Translations under genes and position numbers: made by a program
Notes under the pieces: generated by a model
Database searches by the model: none
What the model was told of the DNA's origin: nothing
The model's input: the letters and a program-made list of their open reading frames with translations, nothing else
Part shown: positions 20,050 through 27,035 of the stretch, piece after piece
Layout of the letters: the number at the start of each line of letters is the position of its first letter
Numbering within the stretch: the stretch's first letter is position 1
Source of the DNA: Pseudomonas sp. Ga0074129
Lineage (GTDB): Bacteria > Pseudomonadota > Gammaproteobacteria > Pseudomonadales > Pseudomonadaceae
NCBI GenBank assembly: GCA_001465025.1
Contig: LNDO01000058.1
Span: forward strand, 1 to 44,156
Reading direction: 5' to 3'
DNA: 44,156 bases

Positions 20050-21018
20050 ATGCAACCCCAGGCTTTTTACCGCGTGGTGGCGGATGATTTTACTGCCGTT
20101 GACGGCATCATCCGCGCCCAGTTGGTATCGCGCGTCCCGCTCGTAGAGAAGATCGGCGACTACATTATTTCTGCTGGCGGCAAACGCCTGCGGCCATTGC
20201 TGGTTCTGCTCAGCGGTAAGGCGCTGGGCATTGAGGGTGAGAACCTTCGTTTGTTGGCCGCCACCATCGAATTCCTGCACACCGCGACCTTGCTGCATGA
20301 CGACGTGGTCGACATGTCCGACATGCGCCGCGGCCGCAGCACCGCCAATGCCCAATGGGGCAATGCGCCCAGCGTATTGGTAGGCGACTTCCTTTATTCG
20401 CGCTCCTTCGAAATGATGGTCGAACTGGGCTCAATGCCCGTGATGAAGATTCTCTCCAAAGCCACCCGCGTGATCGCTGAAGGCGAAGTGCTGCAACTGT
20501 CGAAGATTCGCGACGCCAGCACCACCGAAGAGATCTACATGGAAGTCATCCGCGGCAAAACCGCCATGCTCTTCGAGGCCTCGACCCATAGCGCCGCCGC
20601 ATTGGCCAATGCCAACGCCGAGCAGACGGAAGCCCTGCGTACATTTGGCGACCACCTTGGCGTGGCCTTCCAGTTGGTTGACGACCTGCTCGATTACCGT
20701 GGCGACGCCACCACCTTGGGCAAAAATGTCGGTGACGACCTGGCTGAAGGCAAGCCGACCCTGCCACTGATTTACACCATGCGCGAAGGCACGCCGGAGC
20801 AAGCTGCGCTTGTACGCCAAGCGATCCAGAAAGGCGGCATCGAGGACTTGGAAAGCATCCGCAACGCCGTGGAAGCCGCCGGCGCGCTGGACTACACCGC
20901 ACGCCTGGCGCGCGACTACGCCGAACGCGCCATCACCTGCCTCGACGTTCTGCCGGCCAGTGAATACCGCGATGCACTGATTGAACTCAGCCGCTTCGCC
21001 GTAGCCCGCACACACTGA
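20050..21018 (+). CDS. ispB: Octaprenyl/polyprenyl diphosphate synthase
   Basis: A 322-residue trans-prenyltransferase that makes the ubiquinone side chain. Both aspartate-rich motifs are present: LLHDDVVD (DDxxD) and LVDDLLDYRGD. GGKRLRPLLV near the N-terminus binds the substrate. I chose the ATG at 20050 (MQPQAFYRVVADDF), the family start; a GTG at 20041 is in frame. It has its own promoter and terminator. In Pseudomonas the product is likely the C45 chain for ubiquinone-9, inferred from the genus. Confidence 0.94.
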   Translation: MQPQAFYRVVADDFTAVDGIIRAQLVSRVPLVEKIGDYIISAGGKRLRPLLVLLSGKALGIEGENLRLLAATIEFLHTATLLHDDVVDMSDMRRGRSTANAQWGNAPSVLVGDFLYSRSFEMMVELGSMPVMKILSKATRVIAEGEVLQLSKIRDASTTEEIYMEVIRGKTAMLFEASTHSAAALANANAEQTEALRTFGDHLGVAFQLVDDLLDYRGDATTLGKNVGDDLAEGKPTLPLIYTMREGTPEQAALVRQAIQKGGIEDLESIRNAVEAAGALDYTARLARDYAERAITCLDVLPASEYRDALIELSRFAVARTH

Positions 21019-21035
21019 TACGCCGCACCGTCAGC

Positions 21036-21064
21036 AAAGCCCGTCCATGTGACGGGCTTTTTTA
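21036..21064 (+). terminator. ispB intrinsic terminator
   Basis: AAAGCCCGTC and GACGGGCTTT form a 10-bp stem around CATGT, followed by T residues. Confidence 0.9.
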
Positions 21065-21137
21065 TAAGCACGCAGACCGCAACCACCACCCAATACTCGC
21101 GGAGCCGACACGACGAAAGGCAGCGATTAATCCTTGC

Positions 21138-21165
21138 TATAAATCCAATAAGAATTATTCTCATC
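21138..21165 (+). promoter_or_regulatory. Promoter with Fur-box-like operator
   Basis: An extended -10, TGC-TATAAA (-10 at 21138-21143), is followed at once by a 19-base site at 21147-21165 whose reverse strand, GATGAGAATAATTCTTATT, matches the Fur consensus GATAATGATAATCATTATC at 13 of 19 positions. Placed over the expected transcription start, it would allow iron-dependent repression of the gene at 21191. Confidence 0.5.
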
Positions 21166-21190
21166 TAACCACTTGAAAGGGAGATGAGTC

Positions 21191-21418
21191 ATGACTTACT
21201 TGATTGATGCTTGGCTGGACCGCCCGCAACCCTATCTGCGCATCCTCAACCGCAATACGGGCGAGGTTTGTGCAGTGCTCAAAGAAGACGCGCTGGACGA
21301 ATTGCGTGATCAGGGCGATCTGGATTTGCACGAACTGAACTCCAGCGAACCGCTGGTGCTCAAAGAGCTGGTGCGCAACCTGTTTCTCTACTGCTACGCC
21401 CGGGCATTGCGCCCTTGA
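21191..21418 (+). CDS. Small conserved protein, PA4570-like position
   Basis: A 75-residue protein, MTYLIDAWLDRPQPYLRI..., of unknown function. It has no signal peptide or membrane segment. The N-terminal part looks like a short beta sheet with the phrase LNRNTGEVCAVL; the C-terminal part is an acidic helix ending in LFLYCYARALRP. A strong purine-rich ribosome site (GGGAGATGAG) precedes the ATG. It occupies the slot of PA4570 next to ispB in P. aeruginosa. The Fur-like site over its promoter suggests induction by iron shortage; that is inference. Confidence 0.8.
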   Translation: MTYLIDAWLDRPQPYLRILNRNTGEVCAVLKEDALDELRDQGDLDLHELNSSEPLVLKELVRNLFLYCYARALRP

Positions 21419-21480
21419 CGCGCGTCGCGGGCATTGCCTGCGATAGCAAGAGTCTAAAACTCAAGATCTCGCGAGCTAGA

Positions 21481-21563
21481 GCCCTGCAAGGCGGAAACAG
21501 GCGAGGCAGCGGAGTGTACGTTTGTACATGAGCATGCCAAGCCTGTTTCCAACGCCGGAGGGC
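21481..21563. repeat. Long palindromic intergenic element
   Basis: An 83-base imperfect palindrome. The outer arms are GCCCT and AGGGC, the middle arms GGAAACAGGC (21493-21502) and GCCTGTTTCC (21541-21550), and the centre TGTAC-GTTT-GTACA (21515-21528). It lies between two convergent genes and could act as a bidirectional transcription stop. Elements with a GGAGTGTAC...GTACATGAGCAT core recur in Pseudomonas genomes as I recall. Confidence 0.75.
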
Positions 21564-21588
21564 CGACGCGCAGCAGACCGCAACGCGC

Positions 21589-22206
21589 TTACAGAACGTC
21601 GAGCAGCTCCACATCAAACACCAGCACGCTATGCGGCGGGATGCTGCCAACGCCTTGCGCGCCGTAAGCCAGCTCGCTCGGTACGTACAGACGCCACTTG
21701 CTACCGGCATTCATCAATTGCAGGGCTTCAGTCCAGCCGGCAATCACGCCACCAACCGGAAACTCAGCAGGCTCGCCACGCTCGTAGGAGCTGTCGAATA
21801 CGCTGCCGTCGATCAGGGTGCCGTGGTAGTGAGTGCGCACACTGTCTTCGCGGCTCGGCTTAACGCCGTCACCTGCGGTTAGCACTTCGTATTGCAGCCC
21901 CGACGCCAGCACGGTGATGCCATCACGCTTAGCGTTTTCTGCCAGGAACGCCAGGCCAGCACCCGCAGCAGCTTCAGCCTTGGCAGCGGCTTCGGCCTGC
22001 ATGATGTCGCGGATCACTTTAAAGCTGGCATTCATCTCAGCCTCACCCACGCGGCTTGGCTGACCGGCAAAGGCATCAGTCAAACCAGCCAGGATAGCGT
22101 CCAGGCTCACGCCCGGCGGCGGGTTGTCGCGCAGTTGGCCACCCAGTTGACGGCCAATGCCGTAGCTGACGCGAGCTTCGTCAGTAGAGAGATTGATTTC
22201 GGACAT
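21589..22206 (-). CDS. fklB: FKBP-type peptidyl-prolyl isomerase, FklB/FKBP22 type
   Basis: A 205-residue prolyl isomerase. The N-terminal helical dimerisation domain (MSEINLSTDEARVSYGIGRQ through about residue 90) is followed by the FKBP domain with VRTHYHGTLIDGSVFDSS, GVIAGWTEALQLM, YVPSELAYG and IPPHSVLVFDVELLD. There is no signal peptide, so it is cytoplasmic, unlike FkpA. It matches PA4572 in position; the cytochrome c gene that I recall beside it in P. aeruginosa is absent here. Confidence 0.92.
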   Translation of the reverse strand: MSEINLSTDEARVSYGIGRQLGGQLRDNPPPGVSLDAILAGLTDAFAGQPSRVGEAEMNASFKVIRDIMQAEAAAKAEAAAGAGLAFLAENAKRDGITVLASGLQYEVLTAGDGVKPSREDSVRTHYHGTLIDGSVFDSSYERGEPAEFPVGGVIAGWTEALQLMNAGSKWRLYVPSELAYGAQGVGSIPPHSVLVFDVELLDVL

Positions 22207-22267
22207 AACACGGCTCCGCTAGGGGCTGAAAAAGGGCGGCCAGCCTAGCACAAAGCCTTTGCCGGCT

Positions 22268-22414
22268 CTAACGCGCGACGGCAGCGGCCCGGTGGCGACG
22301 ACAACGTTCAGAGCAGTACTTCACCTCATCCCAACAACGCGCCCACTTTTTGCGCCAGGTGAAGGGCAAGCTGCACACTGCGCAAGTTTTCACCGGCAAA
22401 TCGGCTTTCTTCAC
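22268..22414 (-). CDS. DUF2256 zinc-ribbon-like peptide
   Basis: A 48-codon gene too short for routine ORF lists. It reads [18 protein letters not shown] then [20 protein letters not shown] and [10 protein letters not shown]. Cysteines in CAVC, WARCW and YCSERC match the DUF2256 family, a small putative metal-binding protein often found beside or fused to cryptochrome/photolyase-related genes. The GTG start overlaps the photolyase stop as GTGA (22411-22414), so it is translationally coupled and last in the operon. Role unknown. Confidence 0.85.
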   Translation of the reverse strand: MKKADLPVKTCAVCSLPFTWRKKWARCWDEVKYCSERCRRHRAAAVAR

Positions 22415-23946
22415 AGCATGTCACCAGCATCCAGACGCGCCAGTAACTGCTCGCCCCGCGCCCATAGGCCTTGCTGTTTAGCCTCGGTCATTTTGTCCAA
22501 ACCACGGTAAATCATGCCCAGGCGATGATTGCCGGACAGTTGCTGACGATGGCGCATCAGAAAATGCCAATACAGAGCATTGAACGGGCAAGCCTGCTCA
22601 CCAACGCTTTCCGTAACCTTGTAGGCGCAACTGCCGCAGTAATTGGACATGCGCTTGATGTACTGACCACTGGCGCAATAAGGCTTGGAGCCCAGGTAAC
22701 CGCCGTCAGCATGCATCACCATACCGAGGGTATTGGGCAGTTCGACCCAATCAAACGCATCCATATAGACCGCCAAGTACCAGTCGCAGACCTGAGTCGG
22801 CTCAATACCTGCCAGCAAGGCAAAGTTACCGGTAACCATTAGCCGCTGGATGTGATGGGCGTAGGCGTGTTCCAGGGTTTGGCCGATGGCTTGGCTCATG
22901 CACTTCATGCGGGTTTGGCCGGTCCAGTAGAACGCGGGCAACGGACGGGTGTTGCCGAAGGTGTTGCGCGTGGCGTATTCGGGCATGTGCATCCAGTAGA
23001 TGCCACGCACGTATTCGCGCCAGCCGATCAGCTGACGAATAAAGCCCTCAGCGGCATTCAGCGGCACCTGACCGCGCCAGTAAGCAGCCTCCACATCGGC
23101 ACACAGTTGGCGCACATCCAGCAGGCCGATATTCAGCGCGGCACTGATGCGCGCGTGAAACAAAAACGGCTCACCGATGGCCATCGCATCCTGGTAATCA
23201 CCGAACGCGGGCAAAGCAAATTCAAGAAAATGTTGCCACAGCCCCTCGGCTTCAACCTGCGTCACGGGGTAGTCGAACGCCTCAAGGCTGCCGTAGTGGT
23301 GACTGAAGCGCTCACCGACCAGCGCCAGCACCTCCTGAGTAATGGCATCCGCCGGAAAGCGCGCCGTCATAGGGGCTTTGATCTGCTTGGGCAACGCCTT
23401 GCGGTTTTCCGCGTCAAAGTTCCAGGCACCGCCCACTGGCGTGCCATCCGCGTTTAACAGCAGCCCCGTTTTGCGGCGCATTTCGCGGTAAAAGAACTCC
23501 ATGCGTAACTGTTTGCGCCCATCGGCCCAGCGCACAAACTCATCACGGGCGCAGACAAAGCGCGTGTCGGCATGCCAGGTAATCGGCACAGCCACCTGCT
23601 GCAACGCCTCCTCCACGCGCCACTCGCCACACTCGGTGATATGCACTTCACTGGTCTGCAAGGTGTTGGCCCAGTGCTGCAACTCAGCGCCCAACGACCC
23701 GCGGTTGTCGGGGTCATCCAGCTTGACGTAGTGCACACGCCAGCCACGCTCGCGCAACGCCTCGGCAAAGTGGCGCATGGCGCTGAAGATCAAGGCGATC
23801 TTTTGCGGGTGATGCGGCACGTACTCAGCCTCAGCCAGCACTTCGGCCAACAACACGGCATCGTGCTGTGGATCCAGCGCCTGCAGGCTGGGCAAGTTAA
23901 ACGACAGTTGATCGCCCAAAATCAGGGCAAGCCGACGAGTTTTCAT
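22411..23946 (-). CDS. phrB: Fe-S (6-4) photolyase / cryptochrome-related protein
   Basis: A 511-residue flavoprotein of the FeS-BCP/CryPro group, related to Agrobacterium PhrB. That enzyme uses light to repair (6-4) pyrimidine photoproducts and carries FAD, a ribolumazine antenna and a [4Fe-4S] cluster. The N-terminal antenna fold begins [16 protein letters not shown]. The four expected cluster cysteines are present at 349, 437, 440 and 453 (in RMKCMSQ, YCGSC and QACPF), almost the same numbering as PhrB. FAD-domain motifs include [12 protein letters not shown] and [10 protein letters not shown]. It overlaps the upstream nuclease gene (ATGA) and the downstream DUF2256 gene (GTGA). Whether it repairs DNA or signals cannot be read from sequence alone. 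Confidence 0.92.
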   Translation of the reverse strand: MKTRRLALILGDQLSFNLPSLQALDPQHDAVLLAEVLAEAEYVPHHPQKIALIFSAMRHFAEALRERGWRVHYVKLDDPDNRGSLGAELQHWANTLQTSEVHITECGEWRVEEALQQVAVPITWHADTRFVCARDEFVRWADGRKQLRMEFFYREMRRKTGLLLNADGTPVGGAWNFDAENRKALPKQIKAPMTARFPADAITQEVLALVGERFSHHYGSLEAFDYPVTQVEAEGLWQHFLEFALPAFGDYQDAMAIGEPFLFHARISAALNIGLLDVRQLCADVEAAYWRGQVPLNAAEGFIRQLIGWREYVRGIYWMHMPEYATRNTFGNTRPLPAFYWTGQTRMKCMSQAIGQTLEHAYAHHIQRLMVTGNFALLAGIEPTQVCDWYLAVYMDAFDWVELPNTLGMVMHADGGYLGSKPYCASGQYIKRMSNYCGSCAYKVTESVGEQACPFNALYWHFLMRHRQQLSGNHRLGMIYRGLDKMTEAKQQGLWARGEQLLARLDAGDML

Positions 23947-25343
23947 AAAACCACAACCTCGGTGTGCGGAAAGCGCCGCAGATGGCTAAGCACAATGTGA
24001 TACGCATCCAGACTGAAGGCCTGGGACGAATTATTGAGGGGCGCAGACAACAAAGCGAAGTCATCGACAGTGCCCAAATGACGCCACTGGTCGAGCACAT
24101 GCCACTGCGTCAGGCCGTGCTGGCTATCACGCTCAACCAAGGCTACCGGCCCCGACCAAGGCCAGGCGGCGATGCGCAGTTGCTGGCAGCTGGCTAACAG
24201 GCGCGCATCGTGTACCGCGCACGGCTCCTGCCCGCAGCATGCGCCCAAACAGCCGCCCAATTGGGTTGCAAAACAAGCGCCCACGCCATTTTCCAACCCC
24301 AAAAGACGCAGACACAGTTGTTGTTTACGCGCCTCACCACGTAGCCAACCGAGTGCCTGACGCTGAGAGCGAAACAAGCCAACGCTCTGCGTCACAGGCC
24401 CCGTATCGGCCAAGCGCTGCAATTCGGGCCGCACACCGTCTTGGTCCTCGCGCAGCGCCCAGGTCAACAGGTCGCGCTGGCGTCGCAATTGGCGGTTGTA
24501 CAAGGGCAGCAGGCGCTTTACCTCAGCCGCCTCCAACAGCAAAGCGCCCAACTCACCGGCCGTGGGCTGTACATGAATATCGCGTATCTGCTGAGCAATC
24601 TGCAGGGTGCGGCGGCTCTGATGATCATTCTGAAAGTGCGACTGCACACGCTGACGCACATTGCGGCTTTTGCCGACATAGAGCAGCGCCCGGTTGTCCC
24701 CGTAGAAGTAATAAACCCCGGGGCGCGCCGGCAGCGCACGCAAGCGCTCGGCACTGAGATACCGCGGCACCGCCGCCTTGCGCAACTGATCACTAACCTG
24801 CAGCGCCAGCGCCTCAGCCGGCACTTGGGCCACCAGACACTGCAGCAGCTGCCAAACTGCCTCGGCATCCGGCAGAGCGCGGTCGCGGAAGAACCGCTGA
24901 ATCGATTGCGCTGCGCATAAAGCGTCAAGCCCATGATCCGGCAGATCTGGCCAGGCGGCGCGGGCCAATTGCAGGGTACACAGCTGACGATAACGCACGG
25001 TCTGACCGGCTAAGGCGAAGGCACGCCGCAAAAAAGCATGGGCCACGCGCAGGTTGTGCCCAACCACCACGCACCCTTCAAGGCTGCTGGCCAGCTCACT
25101 GGCGATGTGATTAAAACGTGGTTGCTGCTGCAACTCGGCGGGCAACACGCCACAGCGGCGCGACACACTCATGGGCAGCGCTTGCCCCGGATTGAGCAGC
25201 CAAGAGTGCCGCTTGACCACCGCACCACCCTCCACACGCAGCACGGCTATCTCCCAAAGACTGTCTTTCTCGGGATGCAGGCCAGTGACCTGCACATGAA
25301 TGATGGCCAGCGCGCGGGAAAACAGAGCAATGGGTGCAGGCAC
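23943..25343 (-). CDS. DnaQ-like (degenerate) plus GIY-YIG nuclease, Cho/UvrC-like
   Basis: A 466-residue two-domain protein. Residues 1-165 have the DnaQ exonuclease fold, but the catalytic acids are gone: motif I DxE is His16-Val-Gln18 (IIHVQVTGL), motif II (VGHNLRVAHAFL) lacks its Asp, and motif III reads RDRALPDA in place of HRALxDA. Residues 205-285 are a GIY-YIG nuclease with GVYYFYG, LLYVGKS, an Arg in RNVRQRV and the catalytic Glu in LLLEAAEVK. A cysteine-rich stretch near GACFATQLGGCLGACCG resembles that of UvrC. It may incise damaged DNA like Cho. I chose the GTG at 25343, 4 bases after the previous stop; the ribosome site is weak. Four-base overlap with phrB. Confidence 0.82.
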   Translation of the reverse strand: MPAPIALFSRALAIIHVQVTGLHPEKDSLWEIAVLRVEGGAVVKRHSWLLNPGQALPMSVSRRCGVLPAELQQQPRFNHIASELASSLEGCVVVGHNLRVAHAFLRRAFALAGQTVRYRQLCTLQLARAAWPDLPDHGLDALCAAQSIQRFFRDRALPDAEAVWQLLQCLVAQVPAEALALQVSDQLRKAAVPRYLSAERLRALPARPGVYYFYGDNRALLYVGKSRNVRQRVQSHFQNDHQSRRTLQIAQQIRDIHVQPTAGELGALLLEAAEVKRLLPLYNRQLRRQRDLLTWALREDQDGVRPELQRLADTGPVTQSVGLFRSQRQALGWLRGEARKQQLCLRLLGLENGVGACFATQLGGCLGACCGQEPCAVHDARLLASCQQLRIAAWPWSGPVALVERDSQHGLTQWHVLDQWRHLGTVDDFALLSAPLNNSSQAFSLDAYHIVLSHLRRFPHTEVVVL

Positions 25344-25347
25344 AGCG

Positions 25348-25653
25348 CTACCAGGACGAGTTAAAAGAGATAGGCACCCGCACGGTGTCCTGGGTGCCGT
25401 CCTGCATGCCGCACATCTCGTCATGCACCACGGCATGCACTAAATGAAACGGCATACGCGGCAAGTCCTGCAGCAAACCGCGAGCATGTTCGACCGAACG
25501 CAGGTGCAGGGTTTTACCTTTGCCATCACTGAGCGGATGAGCGCGCCCGCCCATGTGCGCCTCCAGCAGATAGATACCGCCCTCAATGGAGATCAGGTTA
25601 AGCGCGTCAATGTCACCCGCGTGGGCATGCTGGGAAAGGTCGTTTAGGTTCAT
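25348..25653 (-). CDS. DUF6482 family protein
   Basis: A 101-residue soluble protein of unknown function: MNLNDLSQHAHAGDIDALNL, then ISIEGGIYLLEAHMGGRAHP and a HLRSVEHARGLLQDLP block. I match it to DUF6482 from memory of small Pseudomonas proteins with this pattern. AGGA lies upstream of the ATG. It is first in the operon with the GIY-YIG protein, photolyase and DUF2256 peptide, and directly downstream of the TTGTACA operator. Membership in a light or DNA-damage response is inference. Confidence 0.75.
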   Translation of the reverse strand: MNLNDLSQHAHAGDIDALNLISIEGGIYLLEAHMGGRAHPLSDGKGKTLHLRSVEHARGLLQDLPRMPFHLVHAVVHDEMCGMQDGTQDTVRVPISFNSSW

Positions 25654-25676
25654 GGCAATATCCTCAGGCGAGCGAA

Positions 25677-25714
25677 GTTATACAAGATTCGATACAAATA
25701 CAATTCTTGTACAA
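25677..25714 (-). promoter_or_regulatory. TTGTACA-type dyad operator at photolyase operon promoter
   Basis: On the minus strand TTGTACAAGA-N17-TCTTGTATAA forms a 10-bp dyad with one mismatch, and two more TGTAT sites lie within it, the first 11 bases after the outer one. The last half-site overlaps a -10 like TATAAC (25677-25682). TGTACA-type half-sites are what MerR-family B12 photoreceptors of the CarH/LitR type bind. As I recall, the P. putida LitR consensus has half-sites 12 bases apart; here they are 23 apart, one helical turn more. Confidence 0.55.
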
Positions 25715-25738
25715 CAACGCAAAAGCACAAGGCAAAAC

Positions 25739-25778
25739 GCAAACCGCCCGTCTGTTTTGCAACAGACGGGCGGTTTTG
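25739..25778 (-). terminator. Terminator after the UPF0114 gene
   Basis: AAACCGCCCGTCTGTT and AACAGACGGGCGGTTT form a 16-bp perfect stem around TTGC. T residues follow on both strands. It separates the UPF0114 gene from the photolyase operon. Confidence 0.88.
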
Positions 25779-25794
25779 GGCAGCATGAAGGCGG

Positions 25795-26292
25795 TCAGTC
25801 TTTTTCGTATTTGGTCAGCTTATCCAGATAACCCATGGCAAAGGCCGACCCGACAAAGGTCAGGTGAATGATCACGTACCACATCAGCTTGCTCTCAGGA
25901 ACGTTCTTGGCATCCATGAACACCTTGAGCAAATGAATCGACGAGATCGCCACAATCGAAGCGGCCACCTTCATCTTTAGCGAACTGGAGTCCATCTTGC
26001 CCAGCCAACTGAGCTTCTCGGTACCCTCACGAATATTCAGTTGGGAAACAAAGTTCTCATAACCCGAGAGCATCACCATCACCAGCAAGCCGCCCACCAG
26101 CGCCATATCGATTAACGACAGGAGCACCAGAATCAGATTGGCTTCGGTCATGGCGAATACATTGGGCAGGATGTGAAAAACCTCCTGAAAGAATTTCAGC
26201 GCCAGGGCAAACAAGGCAATCGACAAGCCAAAGTAGATAGGTGCCAGTAGCCAGCGCGAGGCATACATAGCGTTTTCGATAAGGCGTTCCAT
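25795..26292 (-). CDS. UPF0114 family membrane protein (YqhA-like)
   Basis: A 165-residue inner-membrane protein of the UPF0114/YqhA family, function unknown. It begins [20 protein letters not shown] and has four hydrophobic segments, with GYENFVSQL and a [18 protein letters not shown] stretch between the second and third. I prefer the ATG at 26292 over the GTG at 26304 because the family starts there. A good promoter lies upstream and a terminator downstream, so it is monocistronic. Confidence 0.88.
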   Translation of the reverse strand: MERLIENAMYASRWLLAPIYFGLSIALFALALKFFQEVFHILPNVFAMTEANLILVLLSLIDMALVGGLLVMVMLSGYENFVSQLNIREGTEKLSWLGKMDSSSLKMKVAASIVAISSIHLLKVFMDAKNVPESKLMWYVIIHLTFVGSAFAMGYLDKLTKYEKD

Positions 26293-26326
26293 AGGGCCAC
26301 TCACTTAGGGTTTAAAACTGCCGGCG

Positions 26327-26354
26327 AGTATACTCAGCGCCCCTGACCATACAA
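26327..26354 (-). promoter_or_regulatory. Promoter of the UPF0114 gene
   Basis: On the minus strand TTGTAT (26349-26354), a 16-base spacer and TATACT (26327-26332). Confidence 0.55.
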
Positions 26355-26386
26355 GCCCGCGCGGGCCATGCAACGTGCATTAGCGC

Positions 26387-26409
26387 TTATCCCCAGCAAC
26401 TGTGGATAA
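26387..26409. promoter_or_regulatory. Pair of facing DnaA-box-like sites
   Basis: TTATCCCCA (26387-26395, one mismatch) faces TGTGGATAA (26401-26409), the exact reverse complement of the DnaA box TTATCCACA. Whether DnaA binds is unknown. Confidence 0.4.
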
Positions 26410-26496
26410 CCCTGTGGGCGGGCTCGGGATGAATGGCTGCACGCCGGTCATATCTGGCGCTGCAGCGAGCTGCTTAAAAACTCACCAACGGTGGGT

Positions 26497-26838
26497 TTAC
26501 GGCTCAGGCAGGGAGAACTGGTGGCCCTGACCATGACCGCGCCGCGCATTCAAACGGCGCAGTTCGGCCTGAATGGGCAAGCGCCAAACTGCTACGTCAG
26601 CACAAGGGTAATAGCCCATTGCGCGCAGGTTATCGGCGATATCGTCGAGCACGATCTGTGCTGCACAAGCCCCGTGGAATGGGCCTTGCGCCTTAATGGT
26701 GGACGGTTGCGCACCCGCCATACCCGCCGCGCAGATCAACGTCCAAAGACCGTTTTCACCGGCCAGCGGCAGCACCACGCATTCAATGCGGGTGTCGAGG
26801 CCCAGGCAATGACGGGTGAGGTGCAAGCTACGTGACAT
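26497..26838 (-). CDS. Hypothetical protein, PA4575-like position
   Basis: A 113-residue protein, MSRSLHLTRHCLGLDTRIEC..., that I cannot assign to a family. It has no signal peptide or membrane segment, and five cysteines (C11, C20, C36, C58, C79). The centre contains QGPFHGACAAQIVLDDIADN, followed by a C-terminal basic stretch rich in Arg and His. A GAGGG ribosome site lies upstream of the ATG. The opposite strand is also open over the same length, but position, ribosome site and the PA4574-PA4575-PA4576 order favour this strand. Confidence 0.65.
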   Translation of the reverse strand: MSRSLHLTRHCLGLDTRIECVVLPLAGENGLWTLICAAGMAGAQPSTIKAQGPFHGACAAQIVLDDIADNLRAMGYYPCADVAVWRLPIQAELRRLNARRGHGQGHQFSLPEP

Positions 26839-26919
26839 GGCGACAACCCTCGCGGGAGCAGGCCTTCAGCCTACACCCGGGTTTGCGCCATTGGGAAGCC
26901 AACAGTTACCCCCAAAAGC

Positions 26920-26940
26920 TGTGGATAACTGTGTGGATGA
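26920..26940. promoter_or_regulatory. Two tandem DnaA-box-like sites
   Basis: TGTGGATAA (26920-26928) and TGTGGATGA (26932-26940) lie in direct repeat in the 197-base gap between the hypothetical gene and the Lon-like protease gene. The first is a perfect DnaA box. Confidence 0.4.
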
Positions 26941-27035
26941 ATCGCGGAAAAGTCAGCCCAGCCCTGTCGCCCTGTAGGCCCGCGCCATTCGCTCAGTGAC
27001 TGACCAGCCACCAGACGAACGGCACGGGCCAGCGC

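Noticed and set aside
22207-22267. T-run on the minus strand after the DUF2256 gene as a terminator
   Set aside because: Only a very short or imperfect stem can be drawn before it.
26491-26835. 114-codon plus-strand frame opposite the small unknown gene
   Set aside because: The minus strand has the better ribosome site and conserved position, so this is taken as a shadow, though neither strand has a recognisable domain.
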